Source: Christensenella sp. UBA1750 (lineage in GTDB: Bacteria; Bacillota; Clostridia; Christensenellales; UBA1750). From it: DNA of 64,000 nt. A model generated the notes under the pieces. That model saw only the letters and a list, made by a program, of their open reading frames with translations, made no database searches and was not told where the DNA came from. Position numbers and translations under genes: made by a program. The stretch is from the NCBI GenBank assembly GCA_002315655.1, contig DCHO01000010.1, forward strand, positions 39,428 through 103,427, written 5' to 3'. This document shows, in pieces, positions 1-8,287 of this stretch (positions are counted from its first letter, which is position 1; every line of letters starts with the position of its first letter).

Positions 1-2574
1 GGAATCGTCCTCCGCCAGCTTTACGGCGGAAACAACCGCACCCTTGACCTCCATGAGCTGTCCCTTGGCGGGAAGCTTGCCGGAAGTCTTGCCAACGGTG
101 ATGGGCAGCAGCGCATGGCAGAAGGTGTCGGCTTCCTTTTCGTAGTTGTCCTCTACCAGACCCACGCCGATCTGCACCTTATGGTCGTAGATTTCGGGGG
201 TGGTGTCGGGATTATAGGAGGAACGGATCAGGGTCAGAGAGAACTCGCCCTGCCAGTTGCGGAATCCGTACTTGGAATCGGACACAAGCATGACCTTGGA
301 GCCGTTAACGGGTGCAACGCCGTAAACCAGGGCGGGCACATCGTCATTGACCTGCTTTCTGTCAATGCGCCCGTTCATCACGGAGAAGGTGGCCTCCTCT
401 GCTTCCTCAATCAGCGGGATGCAATATTGCAGCTGCGGGATGCCGTAGCCCGCAGAGCCGATTTCGCGCCACTCACAGTTCATGTCGATGCGCAGCAGTC
501 TGTCGTTCTTGCCCAGAGAAACATTGACTTTGAGCAGAGAATGTTCAACCTTGACGCGGTAGGAGAAGCCGTCGCGCAGCTCACCGTGAGAGATCATGAA
601 CATTCCCTCTCTGGTGTCCGCGATCATTCCCGCGCCCTCCACGATGGGCACAATCTTGCCGTAACGCCCCACGACCCAGGCGGTCATACCCTTGGAATCG
701 TCCTCCAGAATGTAGCGGAAGCAGGCCTTGTCATAGAGCAGCTCACTTCCGGTCTTTTTGTCAATCAGGCTGAACAGAGCAAAGTCGTCCGGGTCAAACT
801 CGGCGCGCAGATAATCATTTTCCAGCACGATGGCGGGGTCTTCATTGACGCGGGAGGAGCCGAAATCGGGAATCTCGATGTAATCCTCGGACGGCGTAAC
901 CTTGACATTGCGATAGCCGAAGCCCGGCACGGTGACATCCACCAGCAGACGGAAATACTCATGTCCCCAGTAGAACTGCTTCTGCCCGTCAAGAAGCTGA
1001 TAGGCGACCTTGTTCCCTTCCTCGTCGGTGACTTCGATCTGCTTCATGTTACCGTTCCAGTCCCAGACGGTAAGCTCCGCTAAGTCGCTTCTCTCATACT
1101 GCGTGGGGTTGAAGATGGCATACAGGCGGTTAAGGCCACGGTTGGTTCCGACAGGCGTTACCGCAAAGGTCTCCACACCAAAGCCCACACCCGCACCCTC
1201 GGAGATGCAGTCGCGCTCGTCCTCATCGGGCACCATGGAAGCGTTGTTCATGTTGGCGGCGATGGCACGCAGAGCACGCATTTTGCTCTGGGAGGCGGTG
1301 GCGACAGCCTGCTGGAACTGTCCCATGGCATATTCGCGGGTGCCGGTCACGCCGGAGCCGGGCAGAATGTCGTGGAAGTGGTTAAACAGCACCTTTTCCC
1401 ACGCTTCCTCAAACTTCTTTCTGGGATACGGCAGCCCGGTGAGCAGGGTTGCGGCAGAAGCTAAGGCTTCGCTTTCAAACATGGCGGCTTCGCCGATGCG
1501 GTTGCCCTGCTTGATGCGGGTCTCGGTAGTGTAGCAGCCGGTGAAGATGTAGTTCAGCTCGCCCTTCACTTCGGGCAGCTTGGCCTGTTCTGCGGCCTTG
1601 TAGAACTCCTTATAGGTGCCAAAGCCCACGGAGGGGAAGATCGGCCATGTGTCCATGTCAAGAAGCCGCTCCAAGTCTCTGCGGGTGGCTCCGCCGCCAT
1701 GGTCGCCCACGCCGAACAGGTGCAAAATCTGATTCATGCCGTACTTGGCGCAGAAGGAGGGGACATGGGCAAAGGAGCGGAAGTTGATGGTCTCGTTGTA
1801 CCAGGTGGGCTCGCGGAAGGTCACAACGGACGCGCCGGTGGGGCCGACCCAGCGGTAAAGGATTTCCCCGTTGTAGCCGCGGCAGTGGTAGTAATACTTG
1901 ATGCCGCCGTTGTTCAGCACTTCGGGAACGTTGATGTTGTGACCGAAGGTGTCCGGCTCAAAGTCCAGCACGAAATCTTCCGGCTTCAGGTCAAGAAGAT
2001 CGGTCAGGTATTCTCTGGTGTAGAGCAGATGGCGGGATAAGGATTCGCCGGAAATCATGTTCTTGTCGGCCTCGACCCAAGTGGAGGCGGTCACTTCCCA
2101 GCGGCCTTCCTTCACATACTTCTTGATCTCGGGCAGCAGCTCGGGAGCGTACTCCTCCACGATCTTGTAGCAGGAGGCCTGGGACTGACCGAAGGTGAAG
2201 GTGGGGTATTCCTTCAAAAGCATGAGCATGGTGCGGAAAGTCTCGATGGTGATGGAGACCGTCTCGTCAAAGCGCCACATCCAGTTCATGTCGATGTGCG
2301 CGTGTCCGATGGCCTTGATGTGCGTTTCCTTGAGCTCCTTGGAGGCGGGCATCAGAATGCCTTCCACTTCCTTGGCGTTCAGCGCATTGAAGCCCTGATC
2401 GCGGTCAAACAGCTCTTTGGCCTTGGCAACGGCTTTGTCCAGCAGTTCTTCGTACTGCGGACGGGAATTGACGCGGCAGAACTCTTCCAGATACTCGATC
2501 TGCCCGTAGAGGCGCTCGCCCCAGTAGCCGGTCATTTTGTCCCGGATGAGACCGAAGGTTTGGATTCTTTTCAT
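1..2574 (-). CDS. GH38 alpha-mannosidase, 3' end beyond window
   Basis: Hydrolyses alpha-mannosides, probably on imported oligosaccharides because no signal peptide is present. 858 codons are visible from the ATG at 2574; the frame is still open at base 1. The N-terminal catalytic domain shows the zinc-binding GHAHID motif followed by NWMWRFDET near residues 90-102, and DFEPDTFGHN near residue 205, where GH38 enzymes carry the nucleophilic Asp and another zinc ligand. The beta-rich C-terminal part follows. The start is set by AAGGAG about 8 bases upstream. It lies 18 bp after the amidohydrolase gene and looks like the last member of the operon that begins with the cysteine desulfurase. GH38 is firm; the exact linkage preference cannot be read. 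Confidence 0.9.
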   Translation of the reverse strand, partial: MKRIQTFGLIRDKMTGYWGERLYGQIEYLEEFCRVNSRPQYEELLDKAVAKAKELFDRDQGFNALNAKEVEGILMPASKELKETHIKAIGHAHIDMNWMWRFDETVSITIETFRTMLMLLKEYPTFTFGQSQASCYKIVEEYAPELLPEIKKYVKEGRWEVTASTWVEADKNMISGESLSRHLLYTREYLTDLLDLKPEDFVLDFEPDTFGHNINVPEVLNNGGIKYYYHCRGYNGEILYRWVGPTGASVVTFREPTWYNETINFRSFAHVPSFCAKYGMNQILHLFGVGDHGGGATRRDLERLLDMDTWPIFPSVGFGTYKEFYKAAEQAKLPEVKGELNYIFTGCYTTETRIKQGNRIGEAAMFESEALASAATLLTGLPYPRKKFEEAWEKVLFNHFHDILPGSGVTGTREYAMGQFQQAVATASQSKMRALRAIAANMNNASMVPDEDERDCISEGAGVGFGVETFAVTPVGTNRGLNRLYAIFNPTQYERSDLAELTVWDWNGNMKQIEVTDEEGNKVAYQLLDGQKQFYWGHEYFRLLVDVTVPGFGYRNVKVTPSEDYIEIPDFGSSRVNEDPAIVLENDYLRAEFDPDDFALFSLIDKKTGSELLYDKACFRYILEDDSKGMTAWVVGRYGKIVPIVEGAGMIADTREGMFMISHGELRDGFSYRVKVEHSLLKVNVSLGKNDRLLRIDMNCEWREIGSAGYGIPQLQYCIPLIEEAEEATFSVMNGRIDRKQVNDDVPALVYGVAPVNGSKVMLVSDSKYGFRNWQGEFSLTLIRSSYNPDTTPEIYDHKVQIGVGLVEDNYEKEADTFCHALLPITVGKTSGKLPAKGQLMEVKGAVVSAVKLAEDDS

Positions 2575-2592
2575 CTTTCGTACTCCTTACAT

Positions 2593-3672
2593 TTATTTTG
2601 TTAAGTAGCCTTTCAGCCAGGCTACGGATTCACGGTTTTTGTAGTCGTCCTTGAGCCAGCGGACGGTGGGCTGATAATCGGGGTTGCCTTCCAGTGCGGC
2701 AAGCATCTTTTCCGCCTCGCTGCGAAGCAAGACCGTGTTGACCGCTTTCGGCATTTCCCCTGCAAACTCCGCGTAATTGTTCCAAACGATGTTGCGAACG
2801 GCTTCCTCGGGCAGATGCAGTCCTTTGATGATGGGATGCGCAAAGGCCGGCATGGGGAACTCGGTTTCATCGTGGGTCAGCGCGGTTTTGACCAGCAGAT
2901 GCAGTTTGTCGTTGTCGGACTTGTAATTATTGGAATCGGTGCCGAACAGGATGCGGTGCTGATATTCCATGAAGAAATTGTGCCAGTCGGAAATGCGCTT
3001 GGAGAAGCCTATATACATTTCCCAACCGGGCGTTAAGTCAAACAGCACATTGGGATAGGTGTCCATGACCTCCTTGGCAAATTCCAAGTGGTTGCTCTGG
3101 AAAAAGAAATGGGCGAAGGTCACGCGGAGCTTGGGGTACTTTTCCACCACATCCAGGGCTTCCTGCATAATTGCTTCTTTGGTGGGATAAGTGCCGTCAC
3201 CGTAGAACCAGCCGCGCTTCTTTTCTTCCTCGGACATTTCTCTCTCTTCCCAGAAGGTTTCCGGGTCGGCCACATGGAAGGTGCAAGGCACATCGTTTGC
3301 CTGCAAATAGGCAAACAGCTCGGCATAATAGGGATTGTTCAGCCCGAAGCCCTTGACCTTGCGCATGAGCGGGTCTTCCTCCATGAACTTCATGCCGTCA
3401 CAGCCCAAGGCAAGCAGGGTCTTTGCCTGTTCCACAGGGGAAATGTGCTCAAGCTGCCCGAAATCGTGCAGCGCACCGAACACGCGCAGATGGATTTTTT
3501 CATAGCGGTTCTTCAAGTCCAGCAGACGCAGGTTATAGGCCTCCCCGCGATAAGGCAGGGAATGAACGGTGCAGTCCGTAACGCCTAAATCCGCCATCTG
3601 ATTTAGAAGAAACTGCGATTTTTCCTCGCTGGTCAGCGTCAGATGAATGTGGCTGTCCGCAAAGCGTTCCAT
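2593..3672 (-). CDS. amidohydrolase-family (TIM-barrel) metal-dependent hydrolase
   Basis: 359 residues. The N-terminal ADSHIHL is the first metal-binding HxH motif of the amidohydrolase-2 family; FHVADPETF, VTFAHFFFQ and LFGTDSNNY (near residue 246) supply the later histidines and the C-terminal Asp. Family members hydrolyse or decarboxylate small cyclic or acyl compounds; the substrate here is unknown. The ATG at 3672 is preferred over a GTG at 3681 because AAGGGG sits 8 bases before the ATG, next to the thiI stop. The gene lies tightly between thiI and the GH38 gene, suggesting co-transcription. Confidence 0.8.
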   Translation of the reverse strand: MERFADSHIHLTLTSEEKSQFLLNQMADLGVTDCTVHSLPYRGEAYNLRLLDLKNRYEKIHLRVFGALHDFGQLEHISPVEQAKTLLALGCDGMKFMEEDPLMRKVKGFGLNNPYYAELFAYLQANDVPCTFHVADPETFWEEREMSEEEKKRGWFYGDGTYPTKEAIMQEALDVVEKYPKLRVTFAHFFFQSNHLEFAKEVMDTYPNVLFDLTPGWEMYIGFSKRISDWHNFFMEYQHRILFGTDSNNYKSDNDKLHLLVKTALTHDETEFPMPAFAHPIIKGLHLPEEAVRNIVWNNYAEFAGEMPKAVNTVLLRSEAEKMLAALEGNPDYQPTVRWLKDDYKNRESVAWLKGYLTK

Positions 3673-3684
3673 ATCTTTCACCCC

Positions 3685-4839
3685 TTACGGCATGATATTG
3701 ATGATTTCAATGCCCTCAATGGCGCGCTGCACAAGCCCGTCGCCGTCGATGAGCTTCTCGGACTCTAAAAGGGTCTCAACCTTGGGCTTTGTCTGGGGGT
3801 GCTTGGGCGTGAAGATGGTGCAACAGTCCTCATAGGGCAAAATGGAGGTTTCATAAGTGCCGATCTTGACAGCTACGTCCATGATGTCGCTCTTGTCAAA
3901 GCCGATAAGCGGGCGGAACACGGGCATATCGCACACGGCATTGGAGCACACCAGCCCGTCCATGGTCTGGGACGCCACCTGACCGATGGATTCCCCGGTG
4001 ATGAGGGCGGAGCAGTTCGCCTTTTTCGCTACCTCGTTGGCAATGCGCATCATGTAGCGGCGCATGAGAATGGTGAGCTGCGAATCGGGGCATTTTTCAT
4101 AGAGTTCCTGCTGTAATTCGGTAAAGGGCACCACATACAGGCGGATGGGGCCGGCGTATTCGGCAAGCATACGGGCTAAATCCACGACCTTCTGCTTGGC
4201 CTGCTCAGAGGTGAAGGGGAAGGAATGATAGTGGATGGCGTTGAGCTGCACACCGCGCTTGGCGATCATGTAGCCCGCAACAGGGGAATCAATGCCGCCG
4301 GAGAGCAGCAGCATGGCTTTTCCGTTGGTGCCAACGGGCATTCCGCCCACAGCGGGAATCTTTTCGACATAAAGATAAACATTCTCGCGCACTTCCACAT
4401 TCAGTTCGTGGTCAGGAGAATGCACATCCACCTTCATCTGCGGGCAATGCACAAGAACTTCGTGCCCGATCTCCTCGTTTAGCATGGTGGAGTTCATGGG
4501 GAACCGCTTGTCCGCTCTGCGGGCAATGACCTTGAAGGTGCCCGTCATGGGGGTCATCATCTCAATGGCGGTGTCGTAGATCGCCTGCACGTCCTTTTCG
4601 CACTGGACGACAGGAGAGACCGAGTGCACGCCGAAGACCTTGGTGACCTTGGCAATGATCTCGTCCATATCTTGGATGTTGCGCACGAACATACGCCCCT
4701 GGTTGACTTCCAGCGTGGCACCCGTGTTTTCAATGGCCTTTTTGATGCGCCGCGCCAGCGCTTTTACAAAGAAATTGCGGTTTTCACCCTTCAGCCAGAT
4801 TTCGCCGATGCGAACCAGCAGCACGTTTTTGATGCTCAT
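3685..4839 (-). CDS. thiI: tRNA 4-thiouridine synthase ThiI (short form, no rhodanese domain)
   Basis: 384 residues. ThiI adenylates U8 of tRNA and inserts sulfur to give 4-thiouridine; some homologues also feed thiazole synthesis. The N-terminal ferredoxin-like and THUMP regions cover about residues 1-165; the PP-loop ATP-binding motif LLLSGGIDSPVAGY lies near residue 180, followed by TGESIGQVASQT and the cysteine-containing LPYEDCCTIFTPKHP near the end. There is no C-terminal rhodanese domain, as is common in Firmicutes, where the partner cysteine desulfurase delivers sulfur. That partner is encoded directly upstream with only a few bases between, strong support for the pair working together. 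Confidence 0.95.
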   Translation of the reverse strand: MSIKNVLLVRIGEIWLKGENRNFFVKALARRIKKAIENTGATLEVNQGRMFVRNIQDMDEIIAKVTKVFGVHSVSPVVQCEKDVQAIYDTAIEMMTPMTGTFKVIARRADKRFPMNSTMLNEEIGHEVLVHCPQMKVDVHSPDHELNVEVRENVYLYVEKIPAVGGMPVGTNGKAMLLLSGGIDSPVAGYMIAKRGVQLNAIHYHSFPFTSEQAKQKVVDLARMLAEYAGPIRLYVVPFTELQQELYEKCPDSQLTILMRRYMMRIANEVAKKANCSALITGESIGQVASQTMDGLVCSNAVCDMPVFRPLIGFDKSDIMDVAVKIGTYETSILPYEDCCTIFTPKHPQTKPKVETLLESEKLIDGDGLVQRAIEGIEIINIMP

Positions 4840-4843
4840 TCCC

Positions 4844-5983
4844 TTATCTCCTCACGAATTTCTTCAATACTTCGACATTTTCTTTTGCAATGCGCACGAC
4901 CTCCCGCATTTCCTCCACGGTGTTGTCCGGGCAGAGGGAGAAGCGCAGTGCGCCGTCAATTTCCGAATCGGAAATGCCCATGGCGGTCAGCACATGGGAG
5001 GCGGACTTTTTGTGGCTGGCACAGGCAGAGCCCGTGGAACACATGACCCCCTTGCCCTCCAAAGCGTGCAGCAGCACTTCGCCCTTGACAGGGAAGGTGA
5101 CATTTAGAATGTGCGGTGCGCCGGGGATTTCGCCGTTTATGATGATTTCGGGAATGGCTTCTTTCAGCCCATCCCGCAGAGCGATCTTACATTCCATCAT
5201 GTGTTCATACGGATTTTCGCGCTTCTGATACGCCTTCACCGCCGCGCCAAGTCCCGCGATGCCGGGGACATTTTCCGTGCCGTTGCGCAGACCGTATTCC
5301 TGCCCGCCGCCGAAATTGATGTTGGAAACGCGGACAGTTTTGCCCATGACCAGCGCGCCGATGCCCTTTGGGCCATGAATTTTGTGCCCGGATAAGGAAT
5401 ACAGATCAACGCCTTCCTTTTTCATGTTGAGCGGAACGCGCAAAAAGCCCTGCACGCCGTCTACATGGATTAAGGTCTTGGGATTCTTCTCCTTGACCCG
5501 GCGTGAGATTTCCGCAATGGGCATCACCGCGCCCACCTCGTTGTTCACCTGCATGACGGAGACCAGCGCGGTGTTCTCCTTCACGGCTGCAACCAGCTCG
5601 TCCACATTGACCACGCCGTATTTGTCCACGCCGATATAAGTTACTTCATGTCCCAGCCGTTCCAGCTCCGCGGCGGTTTCCAATATGGCGGGGTGCTCCA
5701 CCTTTGTAGTGATGAAGTGCCCCTTGCCCCGAAGCAGCCTTGCGGTGCCAAGCAGGGCGATGTTATCCCCTTCCGTGCCGCCGGAGGTGAACAGCACATG
5801 AAGGTCGCTGCTGCCTAATGCCTTTGCGATAGCCTGTCGCGCATCCTCCATGATCTTCCCCGCCTGCATGGCCGGGGCATAAATGGCGGAGGGATTGAAA
5901 AAATCCTCCGAAAGTGTCCTGTTCATGGCCTCCACAGCTTCTTTGCAGGGCTTTGTGGTGGCCGAATTGTCCAGATAGATCAT
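4844..5983 (-). CDS. cysteine desulfurase (IscS/NifS class V aminotransferase)
   Basis: 379 residues. PLP enzyme that removes sulfur from cysteine as a persulfide and hands it on, here most likely to ThiI, the next gene. MIYLDNSATT at the N-terminus, TSGGTEGDN near residue 75, the PLP-lysine motif SLSGHKIHGPKG near residue 200 and MCSTGSACAS near 314-323 are all family signatures; Cys321 aligns with the catalytic cysteine of the GSAC loop and Cys315 is an extra one. The ATG at 5983 is chosen over upstream in-frame ATGs (6019, 6007) because AAGGA lies 7 bases before it and the protein then starts at the conserved YLDNSATT. First gene of the iscS-thiI-amidohydrolase-mannosidase run. Confidence 0.93.
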   Translation of the reverse strand: MIYLDNSATTKPCKEAVEAMNRTLSEDFFNPSAIYAPAMQAGKIMEDARQAIAKALGSSDLHVLFTSGGTEGDNIALLGTARLLRGKGHFITTKVEHPAILETAAELERLGHEVTYIGVDKYGVVNVDELVAAVKENTALVSVMQVNNEVGAVMPIAEISRRVKEKNPKTLIHVDGVQGFLRVPLNMKKEGVDLYSLSGHKIHGPKGIGALVMGKTVRVSNINFGGGQEYGLRNGTENVPGIAGLGAAVKAYQKRENPYEHMMECKIALRDGLKEAIPEIIINGEIPGAPHILNVTFPVKGEVLLHALEGKGVMCSTGSACASHKKSASHVLTAMGISDSEIDGALRFSLCPDNTVEEMREVVRIAKENVEVLKKFVRR

Positions 5984-6000
5984 TTGTAAGTCCTTCCCAA

Positions 6001-6017
6001 GCGTCATTTTGTGACGC
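6001..6017. promoter_or_regulatory. inverted repeat in the leader of the cysteine desulfurase operon
   Basis: GCGTCA-ttttg-TGACGC, perfect 6-bp arms around a 5-base loop, lies between the promoter and the desulfurase start. It could be a repressor site or a 5' mRNA hairpin; the sequence alone does not decide. Confidence 0.35.
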
Positions 6018-6033
6018 ATAAAAATCCATGATT

Positions 6034-6062
6034 AGTATGCCACAAATTCTCCCAAAGGTCAA
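6034..6062 (-). promoter_or_regulatory. sigma-A promoter of the cysteine desulfurase operon
   Basis: On the minus strand TTGACC (6057-6062), a 17-bp spacer and CATACT (6034-6039). It is about 50 bp upstream of the desulfurase ATG with no other gene between. Read by eye only. Confidence 0.6.
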
Positions 6063-6107
6063 TGCAAAACAAAGGGTTTCGTCACCCTTATTTCAGCTAT
6101 CTTCCAC

Positions 6108-6135
6108 TTGACTTTTTCTTCCTATATGATAAACT
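6108..6135 (+). promoter_or_regulatory. promoter of the lipoprotein/phosphatase pair
   Basis: TTGACT (6108-6113), 16-bp spacer, TAAACT (6130-6135), about 32 bp before the lipoprotein ATG and divergent from the desulfurase promoter. Confidence 0.5.
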
Positions 6136-6166
6136 AATGCTCGTTTGAAAGGAAGGTTAACCCCCT

Positions 6167-6943
6167 ATGAAAAAGTATCTTGTGTTCCTTCTTTCTCTGC
6201 TCCTGCTGCTTTCCGTCTGCGGATGTTCTTCTCCCGCAAACACGCTCCCGGAGTTGACCTCTGCTGCCGTCACTCCCGCGCCGACGCAGGAAGCGACGCA
6301 ATCCCCCACGGAAGAACCAGCCCCTGAACCCACGGAAGCGCCCGCGCCTTATACCGTAGAAATTGTGCAGGGTACCGACAAAAACGACGGCGCAATCACC
6401 GTTTCCTACCCTCAGATTTCCGGCTGGGGAAATACGGAAAGGCAAGAGAGATGGAACAAATGGTTTGCCTCTTTCGACTTTGACGAAAGCTCGGAAGAAC
6501 ATTCCTCCGAAGGGCTCGCGGGCTATGCGCTGGTTCCGGATATTTTGGAGCAGACGGACGAATCTTTCACCGTTCTTTTCACGGGATATGCAGACTATGA
6601 AGGCGCTGCGCATCCGTATGCCTTTGCTTACGGCATCACTGTTGACATGACCACAGGGGAACAGAACCCGCTGCCCGACACACAGATTCTTGCCGACGCG
6701 CTTTACAGCGGCAATTTTACGATCTTTTCGGGCGTTGAGGATGTGACCCTTGACGACATCTGCAACACCTGGGGAGAAAAAGCCACGCAGGAGGACATCA
6801 CAAACGCGCTCCTGAGCTTAAATGACCCGCTGCTTTCCGACATTCCCGCTACCTGGTTTTATATTGACGGAAAGCCCTGCCTCATTTTCTCCGTGAATCA
6901 CGCCCTTGGCGATTATGTGATTCTGCAAATCAATCTTGAATAA
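6167..6943 (+). CDS. secreted lipoprotein, DUF3298/RsiV-like C-terminal region (tentative)
   Basis: 258 residues. A lipoprotein signal peptide ends in the lipobox SVCGC, so Cys at about residue 20 should be lipidated and the protein held on the outer face of the membrane. A Pro/Thr/Glu-rich linker (residues 25-60) precedes a folded part starting YTVEIVQGTDKNDGAITVSYPQ. The overall pattern, ending FSVNHALGDYVILQINLE, resembles DUF4163/DUF3298 proteins of the RsiV/PdaC type, but this is a weak recognition. It is 28 bp upstream of a second lipoprotein with phosphatase motifs, so the two are probably one operon. Confidence 0.6.
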   Translation: MKKYLVFLLSLLLLLSVCGCSSPANTLPELTSAAVTPAPTQEATQSPTEEPAPEPTEAPAPYTVEIVQGTDKNDGAITVSYPQISGWGNTERQERWNKWFASFDFDESSEEHSSEGLAGYALVPDILEQTDESFTVLFTGYADYEGAAHPYAFAYGITVDMTTGEQNPLPDTQILADALYSGNFTIFSGVEDVTLDDICNTWGEKATQEDITNALLSLNDPLLSDIPATWFYIDGKPCLIFSVNHALGDYVILQINLE

Positions 6944-6971
6944 AATTTGAATCAGAAAGGAACCTCTCAAA

Positions 6972-8126
6972 ATGAAGAAAATCGTTGCTCTCCTTCTTGC
7001 CGTCCTCATGCTCATGAGCGTGCTTTCCGGCTGCTCCATTGTGCAAAAGACCTCCGACAAATTCACGGTTGAAAGGGTTGCCAAGCACGGCAATCTCGTT
7101 CTGAAATCCGACATTGAGAAATTCGTTAGCCTGGGCTATGCCTGCGGAGATGTGATCAACGTCGAGATCAACGGCAAGACCTATGAAATGCCCGTGGGCG
7201 ACTCTTATTCCGACGTCGATGTAGGCAAAATGATCTGCCGTCTCGACTATGATGATGACGAAGTGTCCATCGCCATCAACCAGGATGATTTTGCCACCGT
7301 AAACGGTCTTGCCACCAAGGAAAGCATCGAAGAAGACCCCGGCTACAAGTGGACGTACAACGAGGGTGTGAAAACGCCCATTAAGGTCTACATTTCCATG
7401 AAGGAAAAGGAAGGATACTTAAAGCAATACAACATCCGCTCTCTGGAACGCTCCAATGAGCGCGAAGACTATCCCGACCTCAGCGATGAGGATTTCGCCA
7501 ACTTCCGCATGGTCAAAACGCAGTTCATGGCCGAAAATCTGATCTACCGTTCCTCCACTCCCATTGATGCTGATCTTGGACGCAACGAATATGCTGACGC
7601 AGCCGCCAAGGCCGCCGGAGTCAAATATGTCATCAATATGCACAATGAGGAATCTGAGCTTTCCGATTACGAATGGTTTGAGGACACCTACGTTTCCACC
7701 TGCGACATTCTCTGTGTCACCTGCGATTACGATTACCCCGGAGATGTGTTCAGGAATGCCATGAAGGAATCCATGCAGTACATTCTAAACGCCGACGGGC
7801 CTGTGCTCATCCACTGCAAGGAAGGCAAGGACAGAACCGGCATCCTTTGCGCGTTGATCGAAGGTCTCTGCGGCGCATCCTATGACGACATTCGGGAAGA
7901 TTACATCAAGACCTACGAAAACTTCTACGGCATTAACGAAAACGATGAAGTCTATGAGTTGATTCTCAAGGAAAATCTCTTCAAGCCCCTGTGCAATATG
8001 CTGGAGATCACCGATCCTTCCGTTTATGATCTGCGCGAGGAGATCACTGCCTATCTGGTCGAAGCCGGAATGACCGAAAGTGAAGTGCAGGCCTTGGAGA
8101 CCAAGCTCAGTGTCCCGCTCGAATAA
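6972..8126 (+). CDS. lipoprotein tyrosine phosphatase
   Basis: 384 residues. Signal peptide with lipobox VLSGC (Cys near residue 21), so anchored outside the cell. The C-terminal half holds the cysteine phosphatase P-loop VLIHCKEGKDRTG, matching HCxxGKDRTG of bacterial tyrosine/phosphoinositide phosphatases (Y_phosphatase3 group); the preceding YRSSTP.. and NMHNEESELSDYEWF segments fit the same family. The first 150 residues form a separate domain (SLGYACGDVINVEINGKTYE) with a faint resemblance to the SAM-hydroxide adenosyltransferase C-terminal barrel, which I could not confirm. AAAGGA precedes the ATG. Substrate unknown; an extracellular phosphatase may act on phospholipid or polysaccharide phosphates. 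Confidence 0.8.
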   Translation: MKKIVALLLAVLMLMSVLSGCSIVQKTSDKFTVERVAKHGNLVLKSDIEKFVSLGYACGDVINVEINGKTYEMPVGDSYSDVDVGKMICRLDYDDDEVSIAINQDDFATVNGLATKESIEEDPGYKWTYNEGVKTPIKVYISMKEKEGYLKQYNIRSLERSNEREDYPDLSDEDFANFRMVKTQFMAENLIYRSSTPIDADLGRNEYADAAAKAAGVKYVINMHNEESELSDYEWFEDTYVSTCDILCVTCDYDYPGDVFRNAMKESMQYILNADGPVLIHCKEGKDRTGILCALIEGLCGASYDDIREDYIKTYENFYGINENDEVYELILKENLFKPLCNMLEITDPSVYDLREEITAYLVEAGMTESEVQALETKLSVPLE

Positions 8127-8143
8127 TTCATTTCTGTTAGTCA

Positions 8144-8176
8144 AAAGCCTGCACAATCCATGTGTGGGCTTTTTCT
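8144..8176 (+). terminator. intrinsic terminator after the phosphatase gene
   Basis: AAAGCCtGCACA pairs with TGTGTgGGCTTT around a short loop, followed by a T-rich tract (TTTTTC). Confidence 0.75.
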
Positions 8177-8195
8177 TGTCTTCCACAACTTATTC

Positions 8196-8224
8196 TTGAC
8201 AAACAGGATGTTTCACGATATTCT
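8196..8224 (+). promoter_or_regulatory. promoter of the GH2 gene
   Basis: TTGACA (8196-8201), 17-bp spacer, TATTCT (8219-8224), 63 bp before the GH2 ATG and just after a terminator. Confidence 0.65.
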
Positions 8225-8287
8225 TAAATTGTATAAATAGGTAAACGATTATCCCTAACGGAAATAACAAAAAAGGAGAACACCAGC

